Shown here: in pieces, positions 33,212 through 41,335 of the stretch
Layout: the number at the start of each line of letters is the position of its first letter
Position numbering within the stretch: the stretch's first letter is position 1
Assembly (NCBI RefSeq): GCF_000934605.2
Contig: NZ_CP010897.2
Coordinates: 806,001 to 870,000, forward strand
Source of the DNA: Pandoraea vervacti
GTDB taxonomy: Bacteria; Pseudomonadota; Gammaproteobacteria; Burkholderiales; Burkholderiaceae
Reading direction: 5' to 3'
Length of the DNA stretch: 64,000 nucleotides
The notes under the pieces: generated by a model
Told to the model about the DNA's origin: nothing
Seen by the model: only the letters and a program-made list of their open reading frames with translations
Databases searched by the model: none
Program-made: the position numbers and the translations under genes

Positions 33212-33545
33212 ACGTGCCTCCTGGGCATTTCCATCAAATCCTCGGGCCGCCGGGCGCTGTGCCCGCGCCCCGCTGGGCTGTCTCCCGGCGATGGCGTCTT
33301 GTCAGGCGGCATCGTCTGGTTCACAATGTTCTTATAGCGAACAAATATTCGCTATAAGAACAGCGTAAGCCCTACCTCGTCGGCCGTCAAGCGAGGGGCG
33401 TCCCGAAGATATGCCGAGAAGCGTCGGAGGGATGGGGCGCCTCACGCGGTAGTTCCACGATAGTTATGCGGTAGCTATGCGGTAGAAGAGGGGGCGCAAA
33501 TCCAGTACGCTTGCCGCTCACGCCATATTGCCAACACACCTTGAC
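33212..33545. promoter_or_regulatory. 334-bp divergent pcaI/IclR control region
   Basis: Contains the 36-bp operator at 33327-33362 and the promoters for pcaIJF and the IclR gene. The stretch at 33322-33365 is much more AT-rich than its surroundings. Nothing else is seen. Confidence 0.7.
33327..33362. promoter_or_regulatory. Operator: perfect 15-bp inverted repeat
   Basis: TGTTCTTATAGCGAA and TTCGCTATAAGAACA are exact reverse complements separated by CAAATA. The centre lies about 133 bases upstream of the pcaI start and 200 upstream of the IclR start. Long palindromes of this kind are bound by PcaU/PcaR/PobR-type IclR regulators. Confidence 0.85.
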
Positions 33546-34346
33546 ATGACCCCTGTGACGAACGACGCGACCGAACCGACCGACAAGAAGCCCGGCGACT
33601 CCTATGTGCAGTCGTTTGCGCGCGGGCTGGCCGTGGTCAAGGCGTTCAATGCCGCGCGCCCGGCGCAAACCCTCTCGGAAGTGGCGCAGGCGTCCGGGCT
33701 GACGCGTGCCGGCGCGCGTCGCATTCTGCTCACGCTCGAAGCGTTGGGTTACGTGCGCAGCGAGGGGCGGCTGTTCCGTCTCACGCCGCGCATTCTCGAT
33801 CTCGGCTTCTCGTATCTGACGTCCATGCCGCTGTGGAATCTGGCCGAGCCGTTCATGGAGGCGCTGGTGCAGCAGGTGCAGGAAAGCAGTTCGGCGTCGG
33901 TGCTCGATGGCGACGACATCGTCTACGTGTTGCGCGTGCCGGTGCGCAAGGTCATGTCGATCAACCTGTCGATCGGCAGCCGCCTGCCGGCATGGTGCAC
34001 GTCGATGGGGCGTGTGATGCTCTCGGCGCTACCCGATGCCGAACTCGACGCCGTATTGCGTCGCGCCGATCTGCGCGCGCATACCGGACGCACGATCACC
34101 GACCTCGACACGCTGCGTGCGCGCATTCTCGACGTGCGCGCCAAGGGCTGGGCGCTCGTCGACCAGGAGTTGGAAGAGGGACTGATTTCGATTGCCGCGC
34201 CGATACGTAATCGCGCCGGCCAGGTGATTGCCGCAATGAACGTCAGCGGACAGGCGAACCGAACGTCGGCGGCCGAAATGGAAGCGAAATTTCTCGCACC
34301 GCTGCAACAGGCGGCGCAGAAGATTTCGCAAATGGTGGTGGTGTGA
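33546..34346 (+). CDS. pcaR: IclR-family regulator of the beta-ketoadipate pathway (PcaR/PcaU-like)
   Basis: A 266-residue IclR protein. The winged helix-turn-helix is at about 20-80 (YVQSFARGLAVVKAFN, LSEVAQASGLTRAGARRILLTLEALGY). The effector domain includes SASVLDGDDIVYVLRVP, LSIGSRLPAWCTSMGRVMLS and EEGLISIAAPIRNRAG, matching the PcaR/PcaU/PobR subgroup that senses beta-ketoadipate, protocatechuate or 4-hydroxybenzoate. The ATG at 33546 is chosen over a TTG 18 bases upstream. Divergence from pcaIJF and the operator between them support the role; beta-ketoadipate as effector is inference. Confidence 0.9.
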   Translation: MTPVTNDATEPTDKKPGDSYVQSFARGLAVVKAFNAARPAQTLSEVAQASGLTRAGARRILLTLEALGYVRSEGRLFRLTPRILDLGFSYLTSMPLWNLAEPFMEALVQQVQESSSASVLDGDDIVYVLRVPVRKVMSINLSIGSRLPAWCTSMGRVMLSALPDAELDAVLRRADLRAHTGRTITDLDTLRARILDVRAKGWALVDQELEEGLISIAAPIRNRAGQVIAAMNVSGQANRTSAAEMEAKFLAPLQQAAQKISQMVVV

Positions 34347-34354
34347 GGCGTCGA

Positions 34355-34432
34355 CGACATCGCGCAATTTTCGCGATGTCGCCTAAACAAAGCATGGCGA
34401 AGCAGGGGCGCTCGGGTTCGGGAGCCCCTTTT
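34355..34432 (+). terminator. Tandem hairpins after the pcaR-like gene
   Basis: First stem CGACATCGCG/CGCGATGTCG (34355-34381) with a 7-base loop; second hairpin AGGGG..CTC/GAG..CCCCT (34404-34429) followed by TTTTC. The second has the features of an intrinsic terminator in the forward direction. Confidence 0.7.
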
Positions 34433-34480
34433 CACATGGGAGATGCGGATTGCGATGCCGGCTTCGTGTCGACGCGTATC

Positions 34481-34490
34481 GGGGGGGGGG
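34481..34490. repeat. Homopolymeric run of ten G
   Basis: Ten consecutive G lie 12 bases beyond the stop codon of the DUF2783 gene and about 135 bases past the pcaR-like stop, in non-coding DNA. The tract is slippage-prone but has no evident coding effect. Confidence 0.8.
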
Positions 34491-34502
34491 ATGTGCGAGC
34501 GA

Positions 34503-34712
34503 TCAGTGCGCCGCGTTGCCCAGCGCGCCCGCGCGCGCGAGGCGAATCGCCGAGAGCAGCGTGTCGTGATCGCCGACCTGATTCGCGAGCAGCAGAATCA
34601 GTTGCGCGTTGGCGGCCTGACTCTGCGCTTCGTCGAGATCGCGGTGCATGTCGATCAGCGCTTCGTAGAAGTCGTCGGGGCGCGTCAGACGCGGCTGTGT
34701 ATCGAGTGCCAT
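34503..34712 (-). CDS. DUF2783 small protein
   Basis: A 69-residue protein with the DUF2783 pattern: RPDDFYEALIDMHRDLDEAQSQ...LILLLANQVGDHDTLLSAI. It is predicted all-helical, with no signal peptide or cysteines. The start at 34712 has AAGGAG seven bases upstream. It is the last gene of an operon with a large FAD monooxygenase; DUF2783 proteins are known mainly from this adjacency, so a helper or subunit role is plausible but unproven. Confidence 0.82.
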   Translation of the reverse strand: MALDTQPRLTRPDDFYEALIDMHRDLDEAQSQAANAQLILLLANQVGDHDTLLSAIRLARAGALGNAAH

Positions 34713-34774
34713 GAAGTGTCTCCTTGCTGCGTAATCGGTTCGGTGAGGCGCGATGCCTTGTGCGTCGTGCCTCG

Positions 34775-36520
34775 TCAGGCCGCGCATTGCAGTGGCGCCA
34801 CTTCTGGCGCCGTGCGGCCCAACGCGCGTTCGCGTGCGGCGGCAATGGCCTTGACGTCGATGGCACGCCAGCGAGCGCAGACGTGCTGATCCGGGCGAAT
34901 CAGATACACCGTGCCGGGCGCGGCGTCATAACGCTGTGCGGCCAGCCCCTCGGCGTCGTGCCAGACGCTGTGGGTGTCATGGGCATCGAGCGCGGCTTCG
35001 GCGTCGGGCGTGACGAATACCGGCACGACGGGCACGGCGTCCTTCGCCATCGCTTCGAGCGAGGCGAGCGTCGCGGCATCGAGCGACGAGGGTGCGCCGA
35101 ATACGAGCGCGACGAAGCGTCCCCCCAGACGCGGCAGCAGCCAGCCTGCCTGCGCATGACGCGAGAGCGGGGCGTCGACACAGGCGGCGCCGGGCGTCAT
35201 GCGTCCCGCAAAGGGGGCGGTATCCGCCGTGTTCAACGTCGACTCGTGCAATACGGCGGGCACGGACAGACGTCCGCTGTTGACCAGCTGACGCGCAAAC
35301 GCATGATCGCGGGCGAGCGTGAGCACGGCGTCGCGAAACACGCGTGAGACCGGACTCTTCGGCGTGATGAAATCGGTGGAGCGCGTGGAGTTGCGAATGT
35401 TCTCGTCGGCGGCGTATTCGCGTTCGCGAGCGTAGGTGTCAAGCAGTGCGTCGGGGGCCTGACCCGCCAATACCAACGCGAGTTTCCACGCGAGGTTTTC
35501 CGCATCCTGCACGCCGCTGTTCGCGCCGCGTGCGCCGAACGGAGACACCCCGTGCGCGGCGTCTCCGGCGAACAGCACGTGGCCGTGACGGAAGTCGTCC
35601 ATGCGCAGGCACGAGAACGTGTAGACGCTGACCCATTCCAGCGTGAACCTGGCGTCGGGGCCGAGCAGCGCCTGCACACGCGGGATGACGCGTTCGGGCG
35701 CTTTTTCGGCCACGGGATCCGCGTCCCATCCCAACTGGAAATCGATGCGCCAGACATCATCGGGCTGGCGATGGAGCAGCACCGACTGATTCGGATGGAA
35801 CGGCGGATCGAACCAGAACCAGCGCTCAGCCGGAAAGTCCGCGGTCATCTTCACGTCGGCAATCAGGAACCGATCCTTGAAGGTGCGGCCGTGACTGTCG
35901 ACGCCGATGAGCTTGCGCATCGGGCTGCGTGAGCCGTCGGCGGCCACGACGTAGCGAGCGCTCGTGCGGTATTCGCCGTCCGGGGTTTCGACCGTGAGCG
36001 TGACGCTCGCGTCCGCCGAGCCGGGCGTGCCCTGTTGCGCGAGGCCGACGACCTTGTTTTTCCAGCGAATCTCGATGTTGGGCAGTTCGCGCGCGCGCTC
36101 GAACAAATAGCCTTCGACGTAATACTGCTGGAGGTTGATGAAGGCCGGACGATGGTGCCCGGCTTCCGGCAGCAGGTCGAAGTTGTAGACCTCCTGATCG
36201 CGCAGGAACACACGGCCCACGTTCCAGCGCACGCCTTTTTCCACCATGCGCTCGCCGCAGCCCAGACGGTCGAAGATATCGAGCGTGCGCTTGGCGAAAC
36301 AGATGGCGCGCGAACCGCTCGAGAGCGTGCAGTCATCGTCGAGCACGACGACGCGCACGCCTTGCTGCGCGAGGTCGATGGCGGTGGCCAGTCCGATCGG
36401 GCCGGCGCCGACCACGATGACCGGATGCGTCGCGGGTGTCGTTGTACTGCCCGCGTCGCCGGACTGTTCGGCACACGGCCGGTAATCGAACGTCAGGCGC
36501 TGGTAATCGATGCTGCTCAT
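34775..36520 (-). CDS. FAD-dependent aromatic monooxygenase (MhpA/PheA-like)
   Basis: A 581-residue class A flavoprotein hydroxylase. The FAD fingerprint is VIVVGAGPIGLATAIDLAQQG (glycines 38, 40 and 43), the DG motif is VVAADGSRSPMRKLIG, and the GD motif is HVLFAGDAAHGVSPFGARGANSGVQDAENLAWKL. The last 150 residues form the thioredoxin-like domain typical of phenol and 3-(3-hydroxyphenyl)propionate hydroxylases. It uses NAD(P)H and O2 to ortho-hydroxylate a phenolic acid. Neighbours are an MBL-fold protein upstream and DUF2783 downstream; no ring-cleavage gene is adjacent, so the substrate is open. GGAG precedes the ATG. Confidence 0.9.
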   Translation of the reverse strand: MSSIDYQRLTFDYRPCAEQSGDAGSTTTPATHPVIVVGAGPIGLATAIDLAQQGVRVVVLDDDCTLSSGSRAICFAKRTLDIFDRLGCGERMVEKGVRWNVGRVFLRDQEVYNFDLLPEAGHHRPAFINLQQYYVEGYLFERARELPNIEIRWKNKVVGLAQQGTPGSADASVTLTVETPDGEYRTSARYVVAADGSRSPMRKLIGVDSHGRTFKDRFLIADVKMTADFPAERWFWFDPPFHPNQSVLLHRQPDDVWRIDFQLGWDADPVAEKAPERVIPRVQALLGPDARFTLEWVSVYTFSCLRMDDFRHGHVLFAGDAAHGVSPFGARGANSGVQDAENLAWKLALVLAGQAPDALLDTYAREREYAADENIRNSTRSTDFITPKSPVSRVFRDAVLTLARDHAFARQLVNSGRLSVPAVLHESTLNTADTAPFAGRMTPGAACVDAPLSRHAQAGWLLPRLGGRFVALVFGAPSSLDAATLASLEAMAKDAVPVVPVFVTPDAEAALDAHDTHSVWHDAEGLAAQRYDAAPGTVYLIRPDQHVCARWRAIDVKAIAAARERALGRTAPEVAPLQCAA

Positions 36521-36697
36521 GCAAAGTCTCCATCGTCGACACCGCGCCGACGCATGCGCTGCGGCGGGTGACGTTTTTCTACTTCTGGTTTTGCCTGGTG
36601 CTGCCCGGTAGTGCTTGGCGTTGCCGACGCGATGAGCCGTTGTGCTCAGGTCGCGCCGACGGTCTTGCTAACGTGTCGCCCTCCCTGGTCCTGGACT

Positions 36698-37657
36698 TCA
36701 GTCCTGGAGCGCAGCCCACATTTCCTTGTCGCGCTGTGCCGTCCAGATACGCGGGTGCGTGATGCCGGCGGCCTCGTCGAAGGCGCGTGTCACATCGAAC
36801 GGCAGGCAGTGTTCGTAGATGAAGACGTGGCCGAACTTCGGATCCATCTTGCTGCGCGTGAGCGCCATGGCGCCCTTCAGATCGAGCTTCTGTTCAACGG
36901 CTTGCTTGCCGGCTTCGAACAGCGTCGTCACGAAATCCTTGGTGTACGCGAGGCCCTTGGCGACTTCGTCCGGTGTGGTCAGCGCAGGACCGCGACCCGG
37001 CACGAGCTTCTGCGCACCGAGTGCGGCGAGGGCGTCGAGCGTGGCGGGCCACTCGGCGAGTTGTGCGTCGCCCGTGTAGCAGGCAGCGTCGTACTCCACC
37101 AGGTCGCCCGAGAAGAGCACCTTTTGCGACGGCAGCCACACCACCGTGTCGCCCTTCGTGTGGCCCGAGCCCAGATGCGCGATCTTCACTTCGAGCTTGC
37201 CGAGGAACAGCGTGATTTCCTTCTCGAAGACGAGCGTCGGCCACGTGAGGCCCGGCACCGTTTCAACGCCCGCGAACAGACGCGGGAAGCGCTCGATTTC
37301 GGATTTCATGTCGGCTTCGCCGCGCTCGACGATCATCTCGTACGTGCCGCGGCTGGCGATGACTTGCTGCGCACCTTCGGCAAAGTAAGCCGAGGCGCCG
37401 AGCACGCGCACGGCGTGATAGTGCGAGAGCACGACATACTTGATCGGCTTGTCGGTAATCGTGCGGATCTTGGCGATCAGGTCCTGCGCCATGGCGGGGG
37501 TGGCCGTCGTGTCGACGATCATCACGCCATCGTCGCCGATGATGACGCCCGAGTTCGGGTCGCCCTCGGCCGTATAAGCCCAGGCGTTTTCCGACAGTTG
37601 GGTGAACGTGACCTTCTTGGCTTCCAGGTCGGCTTGCGAGGCGAATGCTTTGGCCAT
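36698..37657 (-). CDS. MBL-fold metallo-hydrolase with altered metal motif
   Basis: A 319-residue metallo-beta-lactamase-fold protein. The usual HxHxDH is replaced by H79-Y-H81-A-V-R (LSHYHAVRVLG), while the downstream GSGHTKGDTVVWLP histidine and FSGDLVEYD aspartate are kept. Binding of one metal, or a changed site, is therefore likely. A C-terminal helical region (about 240-319) is present. GAGAGA precedes the ATG. It is the first gene of the monooxygenase operon, 177 bases upstream of the FAD enzyme, and is divergent from two IclR genes. It may hydrolyse a thioester or lactone made by the pathway; the substrate is unknown. Confidence 0.85.
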   Translation of the reverse strand: MAKAFASQADLEAKKVTFTQLSENAWAYTAEGDPNSGVIIGDDGVMIVDTTATPAMAQDLIAKIRTITDKPIKYVVLSHYHAVRVLGASAYFAEGAQQVIASRGTYEMIVERGEADMKSEIERFPRLFAGVETVPGLTWPTLVFEKEITLFLGKLEVKIAHLGSGHTKGDTVVWLPSQKVLFSGDLVEYDAACYTGDAQLAEWPATLDALAALGAQKLVPGRGPALTTPDEVAKGLAYTKDFVTTLFEAGKQAVEQKLDLKGAMALTRSKMDPKFGHVFIYEHCLPFDVTRAFDEAAGITHPRIWTAQRDKEMWAALQD

Positions 37658-37727
37658 GCTTGTCTCTCTCTTATCTCGTCTGCGGGGAGGGTGCTGCTCG
37701 ATGAGGGCATCTTACGAAACGCCCAGA

Positions 37728-37748
37728 ATATTTGTCAATGACAAATAT
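37728..37748. promoter_or_regulatory. Operator candidate: 21-bp perfect palindrome
   Basis: ATATTTGTCA-A-TGACAAATAT lies between the MBL-fold gene (start 37657) and the first IclR gene (start 37902), in an AT-rich dip. Its centre is 81 bases upstream of the MBL start. A likely IclR binding site. Confidence 0.7.
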
Positions 37749-37901
37749 GATTGTTATTTGCTAATGTTGCGACGAACGCCATCGAGGCGAGATTGCGTTG
37801 CGGGTTAACCCTGCCGCATTGGGCGGTGGATCGGAAACTCGCGCGACGACTTGTTTAAAATCTAGGCCATTTTCCCGAGGGAGCCTGTCTCCCCAGACTG
37901 C

Positions 37902-38732
37902 ATGAACCGAATTCCGATGGATGGCACGGCCGACGTGAGCGGTGAGCGAGGCCAAACCGGCCGCGCCTCGCGCGGTGTGCAAAGCGTGGATGTCGCAGCG
38001 CGCGTGCTTCAGGCCGTGGCGCAGGCGCGCCGAGCGCTGGGGCCTGGCGATCTCGCGACGCTTGCGGGGTTGCCCCCGGCGCAGGCGCATCCGTATCTCG
38101 TGAGCCTCACGCGGCTTGGGTTACTCAAACGCGATCCGATGTCGGGCGACTACGCGCCAGGCCCCATGACGCTGCGTCTTGCCCTGTTGCATCTCGAGAA
38201 CGACCCGGCGTATCGCGCGGCGGTGCCGCGTGTCGTCACGTTCGCCCGCGAGACCGGCTTTTGCGTGGCGATCTCCACGCATGCACCGCAGGGACCTGTC
38301 GTCGTGCATTTCGAGCGTGCGGCATTCCCCTTGCATGTGAATCTGCACGTGGGCTCCGTGATGTCGCTCACCACCACGTCGACCGGTCGCGCGTTTTGCG
38401 CATTCACGCCCGCCGATCTCTGGCCGCCGGCATGGCAGGAACAGATGCCCGGCGTGGCGGCCGAGCGAAAGCGCTTCGACGCATTGCTCGCCGAGACTCG
38501 CGAGCGCGGGATGTCGCGCAGCGTGAATACCCCAAGTCCGTCGGTCAGCAGTCTCTGTGCACCGGTATTGGATGCCAGCGGGCGTCTGCGTCTGGCCCTC
38601 ACGGCCATCGGCCCGACGGCGGCGCTCGACGTGGCGTGGGAGGGCGCGGCGGCCAACGCCTTGCGCGCAACGGCGCGCGATATCGCGGCGCAGTTCGATG
38701 CGTCGGCTGGGGAAACGGAGTCACCGGTATGA
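37902..38732 (+). CDS. IclR-family transcriptional regulator (first of a tandem pair)
   Basis: A 276-residue IclR protein. The helix-turn-helix lies at about 28-80 (SVDVAARVLQAVAQARRAL, LATLAGLPPAQAHPYLVSLTRLGLL). The effector domain has VVHFERAAFPLHVNLHVGSVMSLTTTSTGRAF and CAPVLDASGRLRLALTAIG. It is divergent from the MBL/FAD monooxygenase operon. Its stop overlaps the start of a second IclR gene, so the two proteins are made from one message. A shared aromatic effector is inference. Confidence 0.9.
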   Translation: MNRIPMDGTADVSGERGQTGRASRGVQSVDVAARVLQAVAQARRALGPGDLATLAGLPPAQAHPYLVSLTRLGLLKRDPMSGDYAPGPMTLRLALLHLENDPAYRAAVPRVVTFARETGFCVAISTHAPQGPVVVHFERAAFPLHVNLHVGSVMSLTTTSTGRAFCAFTPADLWPPAWQEQMPGVAAERKRFDALLAETRERGMSRSVNTPSPSVSSLCAPVLDASGRLRLALTAIGPTAALDVAWEGAAANALRATARDIAAQFDASAGETESPV

Positions 38733-39586
38733 GCGCGACGCGAACCCGAAGCGGGGAAAGTGCGGTCGGCGTGCAGGGCAGCCATAGCGCAGACACCACC
38801 GCGAAGCCGCAGCGCGGCATTCAGGCACTGGAGAGCACCGGTGTCCTGCTCGAAGCACTGGTAGCGGCCGGTCGCCCGTTGCCGTTGAACGCACTGGCGC
38901 GCGAGGCCGGCATGGCGCCGGCAAAAGCGCATCCGCATCTGGTCAGTTTGCAGCGTGCGGGATTGCTCTCGCGCGACGCGAACGGCAATTTCGAAGCGGG
39001 CGGCCTGAGTCTCGAACTGGGGCTGATGGCGTTGCAGCGACTCTCACCGACCGGAGAGGCCGAGCCGGAAATCCTCTCGCTGGCACGGGCGACGGGGCTC
39101 TCGGCAGCGATGGCCGTGCTCGGTCCTGTGGGGCCGACGGTCGTGCGTCTGGAAGAAGCCATGCGTCCGCAGCACGTCAGCCTGCGCATCGGCACCGTGC
39201 TTTCGCTGGTGAATACCGCGATCGGACGCACGTTCGCGGCATTCCTGCCCGAAGCCGTGCTCGACGGTCTGCTCGCGCAGGAGCCGGTGCGAATGGCGGG
39301 CCTGGGCGTGGAGGGGCGAGTGGCGAAGCCCGCGAGCGACTACGCCACGCGTCTGGCAACGATTCGTGAGCGTCGCCTCGATACCGCGCTGAGCAATCCG
39401 GTGCCCGGCATCGACACGATCTCCGTACCGGTGTTCGACCATACGGGCGAGGTGACACTGGTGCTCGCGCTGATGGGCTCGACGGGCAGCTTCGACACGT
39501 CGTTCGACGCCGGGCCTTCGCAGGCTTTGCGCGCCGCAGCGCATCGTCTGTCGTGGCGGTTCGGCGCGGTGGGGCGAGGGGACTAA
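38729..39586 (+). CDS. IclR-family transcriptional regulator (second of a tandem pair)
   Basis: A 285-residue IclR protein whose ATG overlaps the previous stop by four bases (ATGA). The helix-turn-helix is GIQALESTGVLLEALVAAG...ALAREAGMAPAKAHPHLVSLQRAGLL; the effector domain includes TVVRLEEAMRPQHVSLRIGTVLSLVNTAIGRTF and ISVPVFDHTGEVTLVLALMG. It is clearly paralogous to the upstream protein: the stretches AxAHPxLVSLxRxGLL and VSLRIGTVLSLVNT/VNLHVGSVMSLTTT align. Co-translation suggests heteromeric assembly or paired sensing. Confidence 0.9.
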   Translation: MSATRTRSGESAVGVQGSHSADTTAKPQRGIQALESTGVLLEALVAAGRPLPLNALAREAGMAPAKAHPHLVSLQRAGLLSRDANGNFEAGGLSLELGLMALQRLSPTGEAEPEILSLARATGLSAAMAVLGPVGPTVVRLEEAMRPQHVSLRIGTVLSLVNTAIGRTFAAFLPEAVLDGLLAQEPVRMAGLGVEGRVAKPASDYATRLATIRERRLDTALSNPVPGIDTISVPVFDHTGEVTLVLALMGSTGSFDTSFDAGPSQALRAAAHRLSWRFGAVGRGD

Positions 39587-39790
39587 CGGCCCGGGGCGCG
39601 CGATCGGACAAAGCGGCACGGCTGGGAGCGCTTGGTGCAAGCAGACGCGACCGGACGCGACCGGCCCCGCAGGCAGGCGCCGCAGCAGAAGCGACGTATT
39701 TCCGCCACGCTCGCCATCGGGCTTAGGCGATGGCGGGTGCGCACGGTAAGATGAGCGTCAATGCTGTCCCCGTCACTCTGACCTGCTGCC

Positions 39791-41308
39791 ATGACTGCCG
39801 CCATGCCCCGCGTGAAGACTCGTGATCCCGTTCGATCTCTCGAAGTGCTAACTAATGGTCATCGTGCCGCCACCGGTGGACAGGTAGGACTGCGAGGCGC
39901 GCGGCGAGGTGTGCGGCGGCAGGCGTCCTTCGCGACGATGGCTGCGGTTGCGGCGATGGCCGCCATTGTCGCGCTAAGCGGTTGTACGACACCCGGCGCG
40001 CCGCAACCCGGCCCCGCAAAGCCGCCGGAATCGGCGGCGCGCATCGACGGGATGCCCGCAGACTGGACGCTCGTCTCTGCCGTGATCGTCAGCCGGCATG
40101 GCGTGCGCTCGCCCACCCACGCGCATCCCCCGCTGGACAAACTGAGCCCTGACGCCTGGCCGGGCTGGCCTGTGCCCGCCGGTTATCTGACCGCACGCGG
40201 CGGCTCGCTGGCCGAGCGCATGGGGCGTTATTACGGGGACTGGCTGCGCGCACGCCGCGTATTGCCTGACAATGCGTGCCCGTCGCCCGGCACCGTGTAT
40301 GGCTGGGCGGACATCGATCAACGCACGCGTGAGTCGGGCAATGCCTTGCTGCAAGGCATTGCACCGGGCTGCGACATGCGCACGTCGCATCAGGCCGATC
40401 TCACCACATACGACGCCGTCTTCCAGCCGGTCGCCGCCGGCGACTGTCCGCTCGATCCGGGCGCCGCGCGTGGCGCCATCGAGGCGCGTCTCGCGCCCGA
40501 CGGCGTCTCCGGGTTGAACAAGCGCTATGCCGCGTCGATCGCTCGCGTGGGCGAGGTGCTCGACTATGCCCACAGCCCCGCCTGCGGCGCCCCGGGCGGC
40601 TGCAAGCTCGAGGACGAGCCGACGCGTCTGCGCGTGGAGGGCGATGGCAGCGGCGTGACCCTGCGTGGCGCGCTGGGCAGCGCTGCCAAGGCATCGGAAG
40701 TTTTCCTGCTGCAGTACGGGGAAGGCCTGCCGGACAATCAGGTTGCGTGGGGTCGCATTCGTGACGAAAAGGACTGGGCGTTGCTGCTCGACGCTCACAA
40801 CGCCCAACGCGACCTGCTCAACAAGACTCCCTATCTCGCGACGACCAACGGCACGCCCCTGCTCGCGACGGTACTCGATGCGCTCTCACGCGCCGAGACG
40901 GCGGGTGCGCCGCCGCCTGCATCGGTGCGTGGGCCGGTCGTGCCCGTGGGAAATCGCGTTTATGTACTCACCGGCCACGATACGAACATCGCCAATCTCG
41001 CGGGCATGCTCAAGCTCGACTGGCGCCTGAGCGACCAGCCGGACAATACGCCGCCGGACGGCGCGCTCGTCTTCTCGCTGTGGCGCAATCCGGCGGGCGA
41101 GCCGTACGTTCGCGTCGAGTTCGTGTATCAGTCGATGCACCAGTTGCGTCATCTCACGGCGCTGTCGCTCGACGAGCCTGCCAAACGAGAAACGCTGGCT
41201 CTGACCGATTGCACCGAGGGCCCGGACGCGAAGTCGTGCAAATGGTCGACGTTCGCACAGCGAGTCAAGACATCGCTCTCGCCGAGCTGTCTGGAGGGCG
41301 TGAAGTAA
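39791..41308 (+). CDS. Histidine-type acid phosphatase/phytase-like lipoprotein
   Basis: A 505-residue member of histidine phosphatase clade 2. The catalytic motif is SRHGVRSPTH (R102, H103) and the proton-donor motif is TGHDTN (H396, D397). A hydrophobic segment ending LSGC at C65 suggests a lipoprotein signal, though it begins unusually far in; a start at M50 would give a normal length. It should act in the periplasm or outer membrane, releasing phosphate from phytate or other phosphomonoesters. A small secreted protein gene follows 27 bases later, probably co-transcribed. Glucose-1-phosphatase is the other family option. Confidence 0.87.
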   Translation: MTAAMPRVKTRDPVRSLEVLTNGHRAATGGQVGLRGARRGVRRQASFATMAAVAAMAAIVALSGCTTPGAPQPGPAKPPESAARIDGMPADWTLVSAVIVSRHGVRSPTHAHPPLDKLSPDAWPGWPVPAGYLTARGGSLAERMGRYYGDWLRARRVLPDNACPSPGTVYGWADIDQRTRESGNALLQGIAPGCDMRTSHQADLTTYDAVFQPVAAGDCPLDPGAARGAIEARLAPDGVSGLNKRYAASIARVGEVLDYAHSPACGAPGGCKLEDEPTRLRVEGDGSGVTLRGALGSAAKASEVFLLQYGEGLPDNQVAWGRIRDEKDWALLLDAHNAQRDLLNKTPYLATTNGTPLLATVLDALSRAETAGAPPPASVRGPVVPVGNRVYVLTGHDTNIANLAGMLKLDWRLSDQPDNTPPDGALVFSLWRNPAGEPYVRVEFVYQSMHQLRHLTALSLDEPAKRETLALTDCTEGPDAKSCKWSTFAQRVKTSLSPSCLEGVK

Positions 41309-41335
41309 AACACACACGCGAAAGGGGAGTCAGCG

